Source: CAIXQW01 sp046049675 (lineage in GTDB: Bacteria; Bacteroidota; Bacteroidia; Chitinophagales; Chitinophagaceae). Taken from it: a DNA stretch of 15,810 nt. Position 1 is the stretch's first letter. Each line of letters opens with the position of its first letter. The DNA lies in the NCBI GenBank assembly GCA_046049675.1, contig JBJORA010000057.1, positions 1-15,810 on the forward strand. Reading direction: 5' to 3'. The notes beneath the pieces are model-generated. The model saw only the letters and a list, made by a program, of their open reading frames with translations, had not been told where the DNA came from and did no database searches. Of the stretch, positions 1 through 6,767 are shown in pieces. The translations under genes and the position numbers were made by a program.

Positions 1-290
1 TGCATAAATATGCCGCTTTTTTGGCTATTTCAACAAACTATGGTCAAAAAAAACAGCATCCAAAACACACAAACTATTGATGCATGCGACATTGAGCGGT
101 TTTTAAGGGTTGACTAATTAACACGGATAGAAAGAAAAAGTTTATTGGGAGGATTTCTGGGGTGGTAGATATGGGAGTTAAACTAGCGGTCCGCGGCGGT
201 GGAGATTTTCAGTATATTGCACTGTTGGTTTTTAGACAGTAACCCAATTTATCAGCCACTATTGGCTTGTAGATTTTTTTTGATAACACT
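1..290. other. Left-edge stretch without a recognisable gene
   Basis: The stretch lies beyond the 3' end of the four-helix-bundle gene. Frame 1 on the plus strand is open from the window edge to a TAA at 115-117, about 38 codons with an internal ATG at 10. It could be the tail of a gene entering from the left, but the peptide resembles nothing I recognise. I see no RNA gene, strong hairpin or exact TAnnTTTG promoter here. Confidence 0.4.
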
Positions 291-641
291 CTATTTTTCT
301 AAATTCTTAATCATGGCAAAAAGCATTCTGGAAAGTTCATCGGCTGAATCAAGGTGGAAATTAAACACCTCTTCAGTTATTTGTTGCCGATCTCTTAAAA
401 TATCAATTACGGCAATACACTCATTGATTGAAGCCCTAGCAATGACGAAAAAATTTCTTCTATCAGCCTTTGAAAATTTACCAGATCCTTCGGCAATATT
501 CAATACAATACTCATAGATGCCCTTCCTAATTGATCCTTCACGTAGTTAGCAGGTTTCGTCTCTTCGAGGATTGACAGGCAGCCTAAGTGAAAAAGCTTT
601 GCCTTTTTATAAACCTCTAGGTTCCTAAAGTCAAATTTCAT
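291..641 (-). CDS. Four-helix-bundle protein (S23 / 23S rRNA intervening-sequence protein family)
   Basis: This 116-aa protein has the usual length and landmarks of the S23 four-helix-bundle family: an N-terminal FRNLEVYKKA segment, a central SIVLNIAEGSGK motif (about residues 44-55), and an ARASINECIAVIDILRD helix (about 68-84). It is probably cytosolic and forms an all-helical oligomer. The family's cellular role is poorly defined; members occur inside 23S rRNA intervening sequences and as stand-alone multicopy genes in Bacteroidota, and the related Avd protein serves diversity-generating retroelements. No rRNA or reverse transcriptase is visible here. The ATG at 641 is preceded 5 nt upstream by TAGATTTA, close to the -7 consensus. 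The first 30 codons and the upstream DNA are part of a 257-bp tandem duplication. Confidence 0.88.
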   Translation of the reverse strand: MKFDFRNLEVYKKAKLFHLGCLSILEETKPANYVKDQLGRASMSIVLNIAEGSGKFSKADRRNFFVIARASINECIAVIDILRDRQQITEEVFNFHLDSADELSRMLFAMIKNLEK

Positions 642-808
642 TGCTATAAATCTAAGATTATTGGGACTATTGATGTAAGGGATTCGCGTGAGTAAGTATA
701 CTTATTTTTGGGATAAGCGCGAGAAACAGAGCAAGGGCGAAGAATATACAAGGGTGAAGAAAGTGTGTAAGTGCGAAGAAAGACAGCGAGAGCGAAGAAC
801 TTGTTAGA
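552..808. repeat. 257-bp tandem duplication, copy 1
   Basis: The copy spans the first 30 codons of the four-helix-bundle gene and its upstream DNA, and aligns without gaps to 809-1065 at an offset of exactly 257. About 15 mismatches were counted by eye (about 94% identity). Six of these fall in the 33 bases at the coding end. Weak similarity continues to about 546 (GTTAGC against GTTAGA at 803), so the exact breakpoints are uncertain by several bases. It contains four GYGAAGAA motifs at 737, 754, 773 and 792. Confidence 0.92.
647..654 (-). promoter_or_regulatory. Weak -7 element of the four-helix-bundle gene
   Basis: Read on the minus strand this is TAGATTTA, one mismatch from TAnnTTTG, and 5 nt before the ATG. 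No convincing -33 TTG lies at the usual spacing, so the call rests on similarity to the same arrangement at other genes in the window. Confidence 0.35.
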
Positions 809-898
809 AGGTTTCCTTTCTTCAAGTACTGAAAGGCAGCCTAAGTGAAAAAGCTTTGCCTTTTTATAAACCTCTAGGTTCCTAAAGTCAAATTTCAT
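809..898 (-). pseudogene. Truncated 5' copy of the four-helix-bundle gene
   Basis: The ATG at 898 opens 30 codons matching residues 1-30 of the intact neighbour, with substitutions at the end (SVLEERKPS against SILEETKPA). Homology stops at the repeat junction, after which the frame runs into duplicated upstream DNA and stops at 644. TATATTTA lies 5 nt before the start (904-911), so it could be transcribed and translated, but it lacks the conserved NIAEGSGK core and three of the four helices. The amino-acid changes suggest origin from, or recombination with, a different paralogue. Confidence 0.8.
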
Positions 899-1065
899 TG
901 CTATAAATATAAGATTATTGGGACTATTGATGTAGGGGATTCGCGTGAGTAAGTATACTTATTTTTGGGATAAGAGCGAGAAACAGAGCAAGGGCGAAGA
1001 ACATATAAGGGCGAAGAATGTGTGTAAGTGCGGAGAAAGACAGCGAGAGCGAAGAACTTGCTAGA
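809..1065. repeat. 257-bp tandem duplication, copy 2
   Basis: This second copy abuts copy 1 directly and ends about 44 bp from the 3' end of tRNA-Phe. It carries a duplicate gene start, -7-like element and GYGAAGAA array (the third motif is degraded to GCGGAGAA near 1030). Its right edge supplies one arm of a long hairpin downstream of the tRNA. Confidence 0.92.
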
Positions 1066-1089
1066 GCTCGTACTCTTCGCTCTCGCTGT
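1040..1089 (-). terminator. Long hairpin downstream of tRNA-Phe, possible terminator
   Basis: The arms 1040-1055 and 1074-1089 are perfect 16-bp inverted repeats with an 18-nt loop. In the direction of tRNA transcription the hairpin begins 20 nt after the tRNA 3' end and is followed by TCTTTCT, a weak pyrimidine tract. An alternative pairing of 1056-1067 with 1098-1109 (one mismatch) would compete with it. Half of the hairpin comes from the edge of the duplicated unit. Confidence 0.5.
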
Positions 1090-1108
1090 GAGTACTCGCT
1101 CTAACAAG

Positions 1109-1181
1109 TGGTGTGGGCCGGGATCGAACCGGCGACACATGGATTTTCAGTCCATTGCTCTACCGACTGAGCTACCGCACC
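1109..1181 (-). tRNA. tRNA-Phe (anticodon GAA)
   Basis: The minus strand folds into a 73-nt cloverleaf: acceptor GGTGCGG with CCACACC, D stem GCTC/GAGC, anticodon stem ATGGA/TCCAT around loop CTGAAAA (anticodon GAA), a 5-nt variable loop, and T stem GCCGG/CCGGC around TTCGATC. Discriminator A is at 1109 and CCA is not encoded. Acceptor pair 5:68 is a C-A mismatch. The gene delivers phenylalanine at UUC/UUU codons. A strong Bacteroidota promoter lies just upstream. Confidence 0.96.
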
Positions 1182-1191
1182 GAATGGGCGG

Positions 1192-1223
1192 CAAAGGTAG
1201 GCAAACGAGCACAAATAGCCAAA
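1192..1223 (-). promoter_or_regulatory. Promoter of tRNA-Phe
   Basis: On the minus strand TTTG (1223-1220) is followed after 20 nt by TACCTTTG (1199-1192), matching the Bacteroidota -33/-7 consensus. The -7 element ends 10 nt before the mature tRNA 5' end. Confidence 0.75.
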
Positions 1224-1315
1224 TATTAGAGAATTAATGGCAAAGAATTGTAACTTTTTGTTTTGAGCGCCATCCTCAACAACGACGTATAGTATCGAGA
1301 ATGATTCGCCTGGGG

Positions 1316-1346
1316 TTGGTTTACTTTAACATCTACAGTATCTTTG
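1316..1346 (+). promoter_or_regulatory. Promoter of the small ORF / zeta-like kinase pair
   Basis: TTG at 1316-1318, a 20-nt spacer, then TATCTTTG at 1339-1346 match the Bacteroidota promoter consensus. The ATG at 1354 follows after only 7 nt, so the transcript should be nearly leaderless. Confidence 0.7.
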
Positions 1347-1353
1347 CACGACT

Positions 1354-1524
1354 ATGATTTTGCTAGGAGATAGGCGCAAACGTGTCAGTATTCTTAAAAA
1401 GCGTATGCAAAAGGCTATGCCAGAAGTACGCAGGCAGATTCGTGTTTACGAAAAAGCACTTAAAAACGGATCACTAGTAGAAATTCCAAAAGACGCAAGG
1501 TCTTTTACAAATGTCTCGTCCTAG
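1354..1524 (+). CDS. Small basic protein, putative antitoxin of the zeta-like kinase
   Basis: An ATG 7 nt after a consensus -7 element opens 56 codons ending in TAG at 1522-1524. The product is very basic in its first half (GDRRKR, KKRMQK, VRRQIR) and looks mainly helical, with no recognised domain. It overlaps the kinase start by 14 nt (ATG at 1511), implying translational coupling. Small partner genes directly upstream of zeta-like kinases are commonly antitoxins, so that role is inferred from position only. It could instead be an uncharacterised coupled protein. Confidence 0.6.
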   Translation: MILLGDRRKRVSILKKRMQKAMPEVRRQIRVYEKALKNGSLVEIPKDARSFTNVSS

Positions 1525-2103
1525 TTTACTTGTTATCGCAGGCTGCAATGGTAGCGGCAAGTCTACTTTTGCTAAATACCTTGCTGGAAAAAACATGAGC
1601 CGTTTGACTTTGATGTTTGCAAGGCAGAACACTATAGCAAGCTACTAGAATTTTCCCATCGCGAAGAAATGGCCGAAAATCAAGCATGGTTTGACTTTGA
1701 GGATTTAATTGAGCTTGCAATTACGTCTAAAACCAATTTTTGCTACGAAACTAACTTTAATTCTACCCCAATGCATTGGCCAAATCTTTTTCAAGCCCAT
1801 GGCTATAGTTTGCATATGATTTTCCTTGCTCTAAATTCAACCGACGAAGCTAAAAGAAGAGTGCGAATTCGCGTTCAAAACGGTGGGCACTTTGTAGCAG
1901 ATAGTGAGGTCGTAGAGCGATACAAATTGGGCTACCAAAATCTAAATGGAAACTTCGAAAAATTTCAGAGTATAGATGTATTTGATTGTTCTGAGTATGG
2001 CAGTGATCCTCGCTATGTAATGTCAATAAGGAACGGAAAACTTAGTGGTCAAAATAAAGTACCAGATTTTATAGTGAAGTTTCTGCCAAACGTCTTTAAA
2101 TAG
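1511..2103 (+). pseudogene. Zeta-toxin-like P-loop kinase (COG4185-type), frame broken or -1 frameshifted
   Basis: The ATG at 1511 begins MSRPSLLVIA followed by a Walker A motif, GCNGSGKST (residues 11-19), as in zeta-toxin-like ATPases. The first frame stops at 1646. The rest of the protein is in the -1 frame: it is readable from 1594 (HEPFDFD..) to the stop at 2103 and includes the family-like NFCYETNF segment. Joining the frames gives 197 aa, normal for this family. The switch point is the A6 run at 1588-1593. With the following C it forms A_AAA_AAC in the correct phase, so a -1 slip gives exactly the joined product; a lost A (seven to six) explains it equally well. Zeta kinases phosphorylate UDP-activated sugars and block wall synthesis; that substrate is not proven for this subfamily. 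A downstream fragment alone (ATG 1669) would lack the P-loop. Confidence 0.72.
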
Positions 2104-2176
2104 AGCTTGTTGTATACTTTGCTGCAAGCCTAAATCTTGAAAACAGCATATCTCGCCACCTACAACTATTTCCCCC

Positions 2177-2184
2177 TACTTTTG
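2177..2184 (+). promoter_or_regulatory. -7 element of the ABC ATPase gene
   Basis: TACTTTTG matches TAnnTTTG exactly and ends 5 nt before the ATG at 2190. No good -33 TTG is seen at the usual distance. Confidence 0.5.
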
Positions 2185-2189
2185 CCCAC

Positions 2190-3128
2190 ATGCTTTTGCT
2201 AGAGATTTCTGAGCTGCACTCGCAACCACTATTGGGTGGATTTGCGCTGCAACAAATTTCGTGGCAACAGCAGGTACAGGAGAAAGTTGCGCTAATTGGA
2301 GAAACTGGTTCTGGTAAAAGCACTTTACTAAAGATTATTGCTGGTTTTACACAAGCTGCAAGTGGCACCATATTATTTGAAGGCAAAAAAGTACTTGGGC
2401 CCAATTATCAATTAATTGCGGGTGAGGAAGGCATGGCATACTTGTCGCAGCATTACGAGCTTAGGCATAACTATAAAATGAGCGATTTGCTTGCCTTGCG
2501 CAATGACATGACAGAGGAAGAAAGTGCAGAACTGTTTGCCTTGTGCAAAATAGACCACTTATTAGCTCGCAATAGTAAACAGTTATCGGGGGGCGAACAG
2601 CAACGCATTGCATTGGCTTGTTTACTCGTAAGAAAACCACGCCTACTTATTCTTGATGAACCGTTCTCTAATTTAGATGCAATACACAAAGCTGAGCTAA
2701 AAGCAGTTATCAATAGTGTTGCAGAGCGCTATGGCACAAGCCTTATTCTTGCTAGTCATGATGCTAACGATGTATTGCCTTGGGCAGATAAAATTGTTGT
2801 ATTGCAAAAAGGCGAAATAGTACAAGTTGGCACTAGTAAAGATGTATTTGATAATCCTGCAAACGATTACACTGCTGCTTTACTTGGTGCTTACAACAAA
2901 CTATCCTGCTCATTGGCTAAAGCACTTGGCATTGAAACCGATAACGCTTTTGTGTACACGCGCCCACATGTATTTCAAATTACAAGTGGCAGCGGTTTAG
3001 AAGCTATTGTAAAAGCTTGCCAATACTTTGGCACCCACTATCAACTTACTTTGGAATGCCAAGCTGAAACACTTGTGCTATTGCATGACAATGAATTACA
3101 AGTCGGCGCAAAAGTTACACTGACATGA
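2190..3128 (+). CDS. ABC transporter ATP-binding protein
   Basis: This 312-aa nucleotide-binding subunit has Walker A GETGSGKST (37-45), a Q-loop Gln at 87, signature LSGGEQQR (132-139), Walker B LLILDEP (152-158), D-loop SNLD (160-163) and switch His190. Residues 230-312 form a C-terminal extension resembling the regulatory/TOBE-like domain of importer ATPases of the spermidine/iron/molybdate type. The signature and domain order suggest an importer rather than an exporter. No permease or binding protein lies beside it, so substrate and partners are unknown and it may serve a transporter encoded elsewhere. The ATG at 2190 is supported by a -7 element 5 nt upstream. It is convergent with recQ, with 58 bp between the stops. 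Confidence 0.88.
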   Translation: MLLLEISELHSQPLLGGFALQQISWQQQVQEKVALIGETGSGKSTLLKIIAGFTQAASGTILFEGKKVLGPNYQLIAGEEGMAYLSQHYELRHNYKMSDLLALRNDMTEEESAELFALCKIDHLLARNSKQLSGGEQQRIALACLLVRKPRLLILDEPFSNLDAIHKAELKAVINSVAERYGTSLILASHDANDVLPWADKIVVLQKGEIVQVGTSKDVFDNPANDYTAALLGAYNKLSCSLAKALGIETDNAFVYTRPHVFQITSGSGLEAIVKACQYFGTHYQLTLECQAETLVLLHDNELQVGAKVTLT

Positions 3129-3156
3129 CAACAAAGCTGTAGAACTTAGTGAGGCG

Positions 3157-3188
3157 GTAATGCAGCAATTACAAGCAATACTATTGCT
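3157..3188. terminator. Weak hairpins between ABC ATPase and recQ
   Basis: Two small inverted repeats occupy the convergent gap: GTAAT at 3157-3161 with ATTAC at 3168-3172, and AGCAATA at 3174-3180 with TATTGCT at 3182-3188. The second leaves almost no loop and overlaps the recQ stop. There is no T tract, so termination is only a possibility. Confidence 0.2.
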
Positions 3189-5502
3189 AGTTTGCGTACT
3201 CACTCATGAACTTAATCTTTACAAGTTGCACTTGCTCTTTTGTAAGACCAGTATCTTTAAATTCATCAAAAGCAGCTTCTGTACTATCTGTTTCAGAGCC
3301 CATGAAGTAGTCGTACAATTCATCTTGATCGCTTTCGTCCACATAGTCGTCGATGCAATAATCAATATTCAATTTTGTACCACTGCTAACGATGCTTTCC
3401 ATTTCAGTTATCAGTTCTTGCATTTCCAATTGCTTGGTACGTGCAATATGATCTAAAGGAATTTTTCTATCAAGGTTTTGAATAATAAACACCTTTAAGC
3501 CGCCTTTACTTGGCGCACTTTTCATTACAAAATCGTCTGGCTTGTCGATATTATTATCCTCAACATATTGTGCAATTAACTCAACAAATTTTTTGCCGTA
3601 CTTAACCGCTTTGCCTTGGCTTACACCGCTTACTTTTTCTAATTCTTTTAGCGTGCAAGGATAAAGCGTTGCCATTTCTTGCAAACTATTTTCGCTAAAA
3701 ATTACATAAGGCGGCACCTTATGCATTTCTGCAACACGCTTACGTGTATCAAGAAGTGTTTTAAACAAAGTCTCGTCAAGTGCAGCACCGCCGCCACTTC
3801 CAGATACAAAAGTATCGTCATCGTCGCCGCCATCAGCTTCTTCAAACTGATGATTCAAACTCATTTTGAAACTATAGTTTTTCTCTAAGAATTTTTTACC
3901 CTTATCGGTAAGCTTAAGTAAACCATAGTCCTTAATGTCTTTATGAATCAAACCTTCTATCATCATTTGGCGCACTAGGCTTTGCCAAAAGTGTTCGTTC
4001 ATATCAAACTCACGACCATTGCCAAATACTTTCAGTTTATCGTGTTTGAAGTTGATGATATGTGCATTTGTGCGTCCCATTGCCATGTTTACAACGTGGT
4101 CTATTGGGAACATTTCTTTCACTGCCTTTACAATGTCTAATACACAACGAACTGTGTCTTTTACATCAATCTTTTCTTTTGGATTCTTACAGTTGTCGCA
4201 TTGTCCACAGTTTTCTTGTGTGTAGGTTTCACCAAAGTAGTGTAGCAATACTTTTCTTCTACAATTAGTAGTTTCTGCATAGGCAACAGTTTCGCCAATT
4301 AGCTGCGCGCCAATTTCACGTTCGCTCAGTGGCTTATCGCGCATCAAGTGCTCTAGCTTTTGCACATCTTTATAACTAAAGTATAGAATACAGTGACCTT
4401 CTAAGCCATCGCGACCTGCACGGCCAGTTTCTTGATAGTAGTTTTCTATACTCTTAGGAATATTATAGTGTATCACATACCTAATATCTGGCTTGTCGAT
4501 ACCCATACCAAAGGCAATTGTTGCAACAATTACTTGCACATCTTCGTTCAAGAATGCATCTTGTCTATCGCTTCTTGTTTTGGCATCTAAACCAGCATGG
4601 TAGGCTACCGCATTAATACCATTGGCTTGCAATGTTTCTGCTAACTCTTCGGTAGTCTTGCGGTTTAAAGTATAAATAATGCCACTCTTGCCTTTGTTTT
4701 TAGAAATGTATTTGGTAATGCTCTTTGTAATTTGGTCTTTACCACCCTTTTGTACAATTTCGTAAAAGAGATTGTGGCGATTAAAGGAAGAAATAAAAAT
4801 ATTTGGCTTCTTCAAGCCTAAGTTATTTCTAATATCGTCTTGCACTTTTGGCGTAGCCGTAGCAGTTAAGGCAATGATACTTAGGTTTTTGCCTAGCACC
4901 TTAATCGCTTCGCTGAGCTTACGGTATTCTGGCCTAAAGTCGTGACCCCATTCACTTATACAGTGCGCTTCGTCTACTGCAACAAAACTGATGTTTAGTG
5001 ATTTTAAGAACTCTATATTCTCTTCCTTAGTAAGCGTTTCTGGCGCTACATAAAGCATTTTTGTAGTGCCTTTGGCTAAATCGTCTTTTACAACCTTAAT
5101 TTGACCTTTATTAAGCGACGAGTTTAAGAAGTGTGCAACATTGTCGTTATCGCTGTAACCACGAATCAAGTCTACTTGGTTCTTCATTAAAGCGATAAGC
5201 GGACTTACAATGATAGCTGTGCCCTCGCTTACTAATGCAGGCAACTGGTAGCACAAACTTTTACCGCCACCTGTTGGCATTATTACAAATGTATCAGTAC
5301 CATCAAGCACACTTTGAACGATGGCTTCCTGATTGTCTTTGAACGTATTAAAGCCAAAATATTTTTGAAGTGCCTCATTTAGTATACTTGGCTTTGCAGC
5401 AGTTGTCTTCTTTGCTGCAGGTATTACATCTTTCTTTGTTGCAGCTTTTTTAGCTACAACGGTACTTTCTTTTGCGGTTTTACTTACTACTTTCTTTGCC
5501 AT
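3187..5502 (-). CDS. recQ: ATP-dependent DNA helicase RecQ
   Basis: This 771-aa 3'-5' helicase acts in recombinational repair and fork processing. Visible parts are Walker A MPTGGGKS (75-82), DEAH box (177-180) with the aromatic-rich loop ISEWGHDFRP, motif VI QETGRAGRDG (357-366), the RQC zinc site (Cys414, 432, 435, 438), a winged-helix region, and an HRDC domain (about 575-650). An Asp/Gly linker (about 556-573) precedes HRDC, and an acidic helical C-terminal region follows (about 665-771). The first 38 residues are rich in Lys, Ala, Val and Thr, resembling a histone-H1-like DNA-binding tail, longer than in E. coli RecQ. No clear -7 element precedes the ATG. It is divergent from kpsF and convergent with the ABC ATPase. 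Confidence 0.97.
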   Translation of the reverse strand: MAKKVVSKTAKESTVVAKKAATKKDVIPAAKKTTAAKPSILNEALQKYFGFNTFKDNQEAIVQSVLDGTDTFVIMPTGGGKSLCYQLPALVSEGTAIIVSPLIALMKNQVDLIRGYSDNDNVAHFLNSSLNKGQIKVVKDDLAKGTTKMLYVAPETLTKEENIEFLKSLNISFVAVDEAHCISEWGHDFRPEYRKLSEAIKVLGKNLSIIALTATATPKVQDDIRNNLGLKKPNIFISSFNRHNLFYEIVQKGGKDQITKSITKYISKNKGKSGIIYTLNRKTTEELAETLQANGINAVAYHAGLDAKTRSDRQDAFLNEDVQVIVATIAFGMGIDKPDIRYVIHYNIPKSIENYYQETGRAGRDGLEGHCILYFSYKDVQKLEHLMRDKPLSEREIGAQLIGETVAYAETTNCRRKVLLHYFGETYTQENCGQCDNCKNPKEKIDVKDTVRCVLDIVKAVKEMFPIDHVVNMAMGRTNAHIINFKHDKLKVFGNGREFDMNEHFWQSLVRQMMIEGLIHKDIKDYGLLKLTDKGKKFLEKNYSFKMSLNHQFEEADGGDDDDTFVSGSGGGAALDETLFKTLLDTRKRVAEMHKVPPYVIFSENSLQEMATLYPCTLKELEKVSGVSQGKAVKYGKKFVELIAQYVEDNNIDKPDDFVMKSAPSKGGLKVFIIQNLDRKIPLDHIARTKQLEMQELITEMESIVSSGTKLNIDYCIDDYVDESDQDELYDYFMGSETDSTEAAFDEFKDTGLTKEQVQLVKIKFMSEYAN

Positions 5503-5636
5503 ATGTATATGTCACTAATAATTCCCCTCCCCCCATGAGCGCTATCAGTAATAATAGTTTAGAGTGTATAAATATAGTAAAAATAAATTTAGCTAACAAG
5601 TTTTAACTGCGATTTGACTAGCATTAATTAGAATTT

Positions 5637-5661
5637 ATTTTTCCTAACATCAAGGAAAAAT
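5637..5661. repeat. 9-bp inverted repeat in the recQ/kpsF gap
   Basis: ATTTTTCCT at 5637-5645 and its complement AGGAAAAAT at 5653-5661 flank a 7-nt loop. It lies in the divergent intergenic region, too far from either gene end for an ordinary terminator, and could be an operator or part of a transcribed structure. Confidence 0.5.
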
Positions 5662-5669
5662 TAATATGA

Positions 5670-5734
5670 ACTAGGGTTAAACGGGCAGCTAAGTCCAGGA
5701 AAGCCTATTGCAGGCTAGCTATGGGTTTACTAGT
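5670..5734. other. Nested hairpin element between recQ and kpsF
   Basis: ACTAG (5670-5674) and TAAAC (5678-5682) pair with GTTTACTAGT (5725-5734), giving a 10-bp outer helix with a 3-nt bulge. Inside it AGCCT (5704-5708) can pair with AGGCT (5712-5716), and AGCT (5687-5690) with AGCT (5717-5720). The arrangement would suit a small structured RNA or a leader on a longer kpsF transcript. It matches no riboswitch class I recognise. Confidence 0.35.
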
Positions 5735-5789
5735 ATATAATATCCTACAAAAACTTATGGCCATAAAATAGCATACAAGCATATTGCGC

Positions 5790-5797
5790 TATCTTAG
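5790..5797 (+). promoter_or_regulatory. -7 element of the kpsF-radA-comF operon
   Basis: TATCTTAG differs from TAnnTTTG at one position and ends 4 nt before the ATG at 5802. This supports 5802 rather than the in-frame TTG at 5784, which lies upstream of the element. No clear -33 TTG is seen. Confidence 0.5.
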
Positions 5798-5801
5798 CCA
5801 A

Positions 5802-6764
5802 ATGCAGCCAGAGCAAATAATACAACTTGGCAAAAGTACTCTTCAGCTAGAGGCAGAAGGTTTATCGCAGGTAGCCGCACAATTGGGCACCAGTTTTGCC
5901 GAAGCTGTACAAGCACTACACCTCTGTAAGGGTCGCGCTGTTGTAAGTGGTATTGGCAAAAGTGCCATAGTTGCACAAAAAATTGTAGCTACATTTAATA
6001 GCACTGGTACACCAGCATTATATATGCATGCAGCCGATGCTATTCATGGCGATATTGGTATGCTGCAACAGCAAGATATTGTTATAATAATTAGTAAAAG
6101 TGGCGAAAGCGACGAGATAAAGGTACTTACTCAGCTCGTGCAAGGCTTTGGCAACACGATTATAACCATTACAGGCAATACCAACAGCACTTTAGCTAAA
6201 CAAGCGCAATTTGTACTGAATGCCACGGTTAGTCAGGAAGCTTGCCCTAATAATTTAGCACCAACCACGAGTACTACAGCACAAATGGCCATGGGCGATG
6301 CGCTCGCTATTTGCTTGTTGCGCCTTACAGGCTTTTCCGCTCAAGACTTTGCTCGTTTCCATCCTGGTGGCGCTTTAGGCAAAATGTTGTACTTGCGTGT
6401 TAGAGACCTTTGCGTAAAGAATCCGAAGCCAATTGTACGTTTAGATACAGATATACGCACCGTTATTCTTACCATTAGCACTGCTCGCCTTGGTGCAGCC
6501 GCTGTTTTAGATGGCGAAAAGCTTGTTGGCATCATTACAGATGGCGATTTGCGTCGCATGATGGAGCACAACGAAACCTTTACGCAATTGCGCGCAGAAG
6601 ATATAATGACTGTGCAACCCAAATTAATCGACAGCGACAGTACAGCGGTATTAGCTTTGCAGTTGATGCGACAATACAATATTTTTCAATTGCCTGTGCT
6701 TACGAATGGTTTGTTTGACGGCTTTGTGCATTTGCATGATATTATAAAAGAAGGTATCGTATAA
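5802..6764 (+). CDS. kpsF: D-arabinose-5-phosphate isomerase (KpsF/GutQ family)
   Basis: The enzyme interconverts ribulose-5-phosphate and arabinose-5-phosphate, the first step towards Kdo and lipopolysaccharide, in the cytoplasm. From the ATG at 5802 it has 320 residues, the usual length. An N-terminal SIS sugar-isomerase domain carries the family's GIGKSA loop, the HAADAIHGDIGM segment and the FHPGGALGK signature. Two CBS domains follow (the second begins near AEDIMTVQPK). It is the first gene of an operon; radA begins 3 nt after the stop. A TTG start at 5784 would add six residues (MRYLSQ) but would place the -7 element inside the gene. Confidence 0.94.
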   Translation: MQPEQIIQLGKSTLQLEAEGLSQVAAQLGTSFAEAVQALHLCKGRAVVSGIGKSAIVAQKIVATFNSTGTPALYMHAADAIHGDIGMLQQQDIVIIISKSGESDEIKVLTQLVQGFGNTIITITGNTNSTLAKQAQFVLNATVSQEACPNNLAPTTSTTAQMAMGDALAICLLRLTGFSAQDFARFHPGGALGKMLYLRVRDLCVKNPKPIVRLDTDIRTVILTISTARLGAAAVLDGEKLVGIITDGDLRRMMEHNETFTQLRAEDIMTVQPKLIDSDSTAVLALQLMRQYNIFQLPVLTNGLFDGFVHLHDIIKEGIV

Positions 6765-6767
6765 AGC

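Noticed and set aside
199..534. Plus-strand open frame of 111 codons
   Set aside because: It lies antisense to the four-helix-bundle gene, whose protein is clearly recognisable.
737..1056. CRISPR-like array
   Set aside because: The repeated units are only 8 bp with 17-19 bp periodicity and similar intervening bases; no cas genes.
901..1140. Minus-strand 79-codon open frame next to the tRNA
   Set aside because: It reads through the tRNA 3' half and duplicated non-coding DNA, and has no family resemblance.
291..1140. Diversity-generating retroelement (four-helix-bundle protein as Avd)
   Set aside because: No reverse transcriptase, template repeat or adenine-mutated variable repeat is present; the duplication shows no A-biased differences.
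1109..1181. tRNA-Phe as an integration site
   Set aside because: No second copy of the tRNA 3' end and no integrase are seen in the window.
3679..4268. Plus-strand open frames within recQ
   Set aside because: They are antisense to well-conserved helicase and zinc-binding segments.
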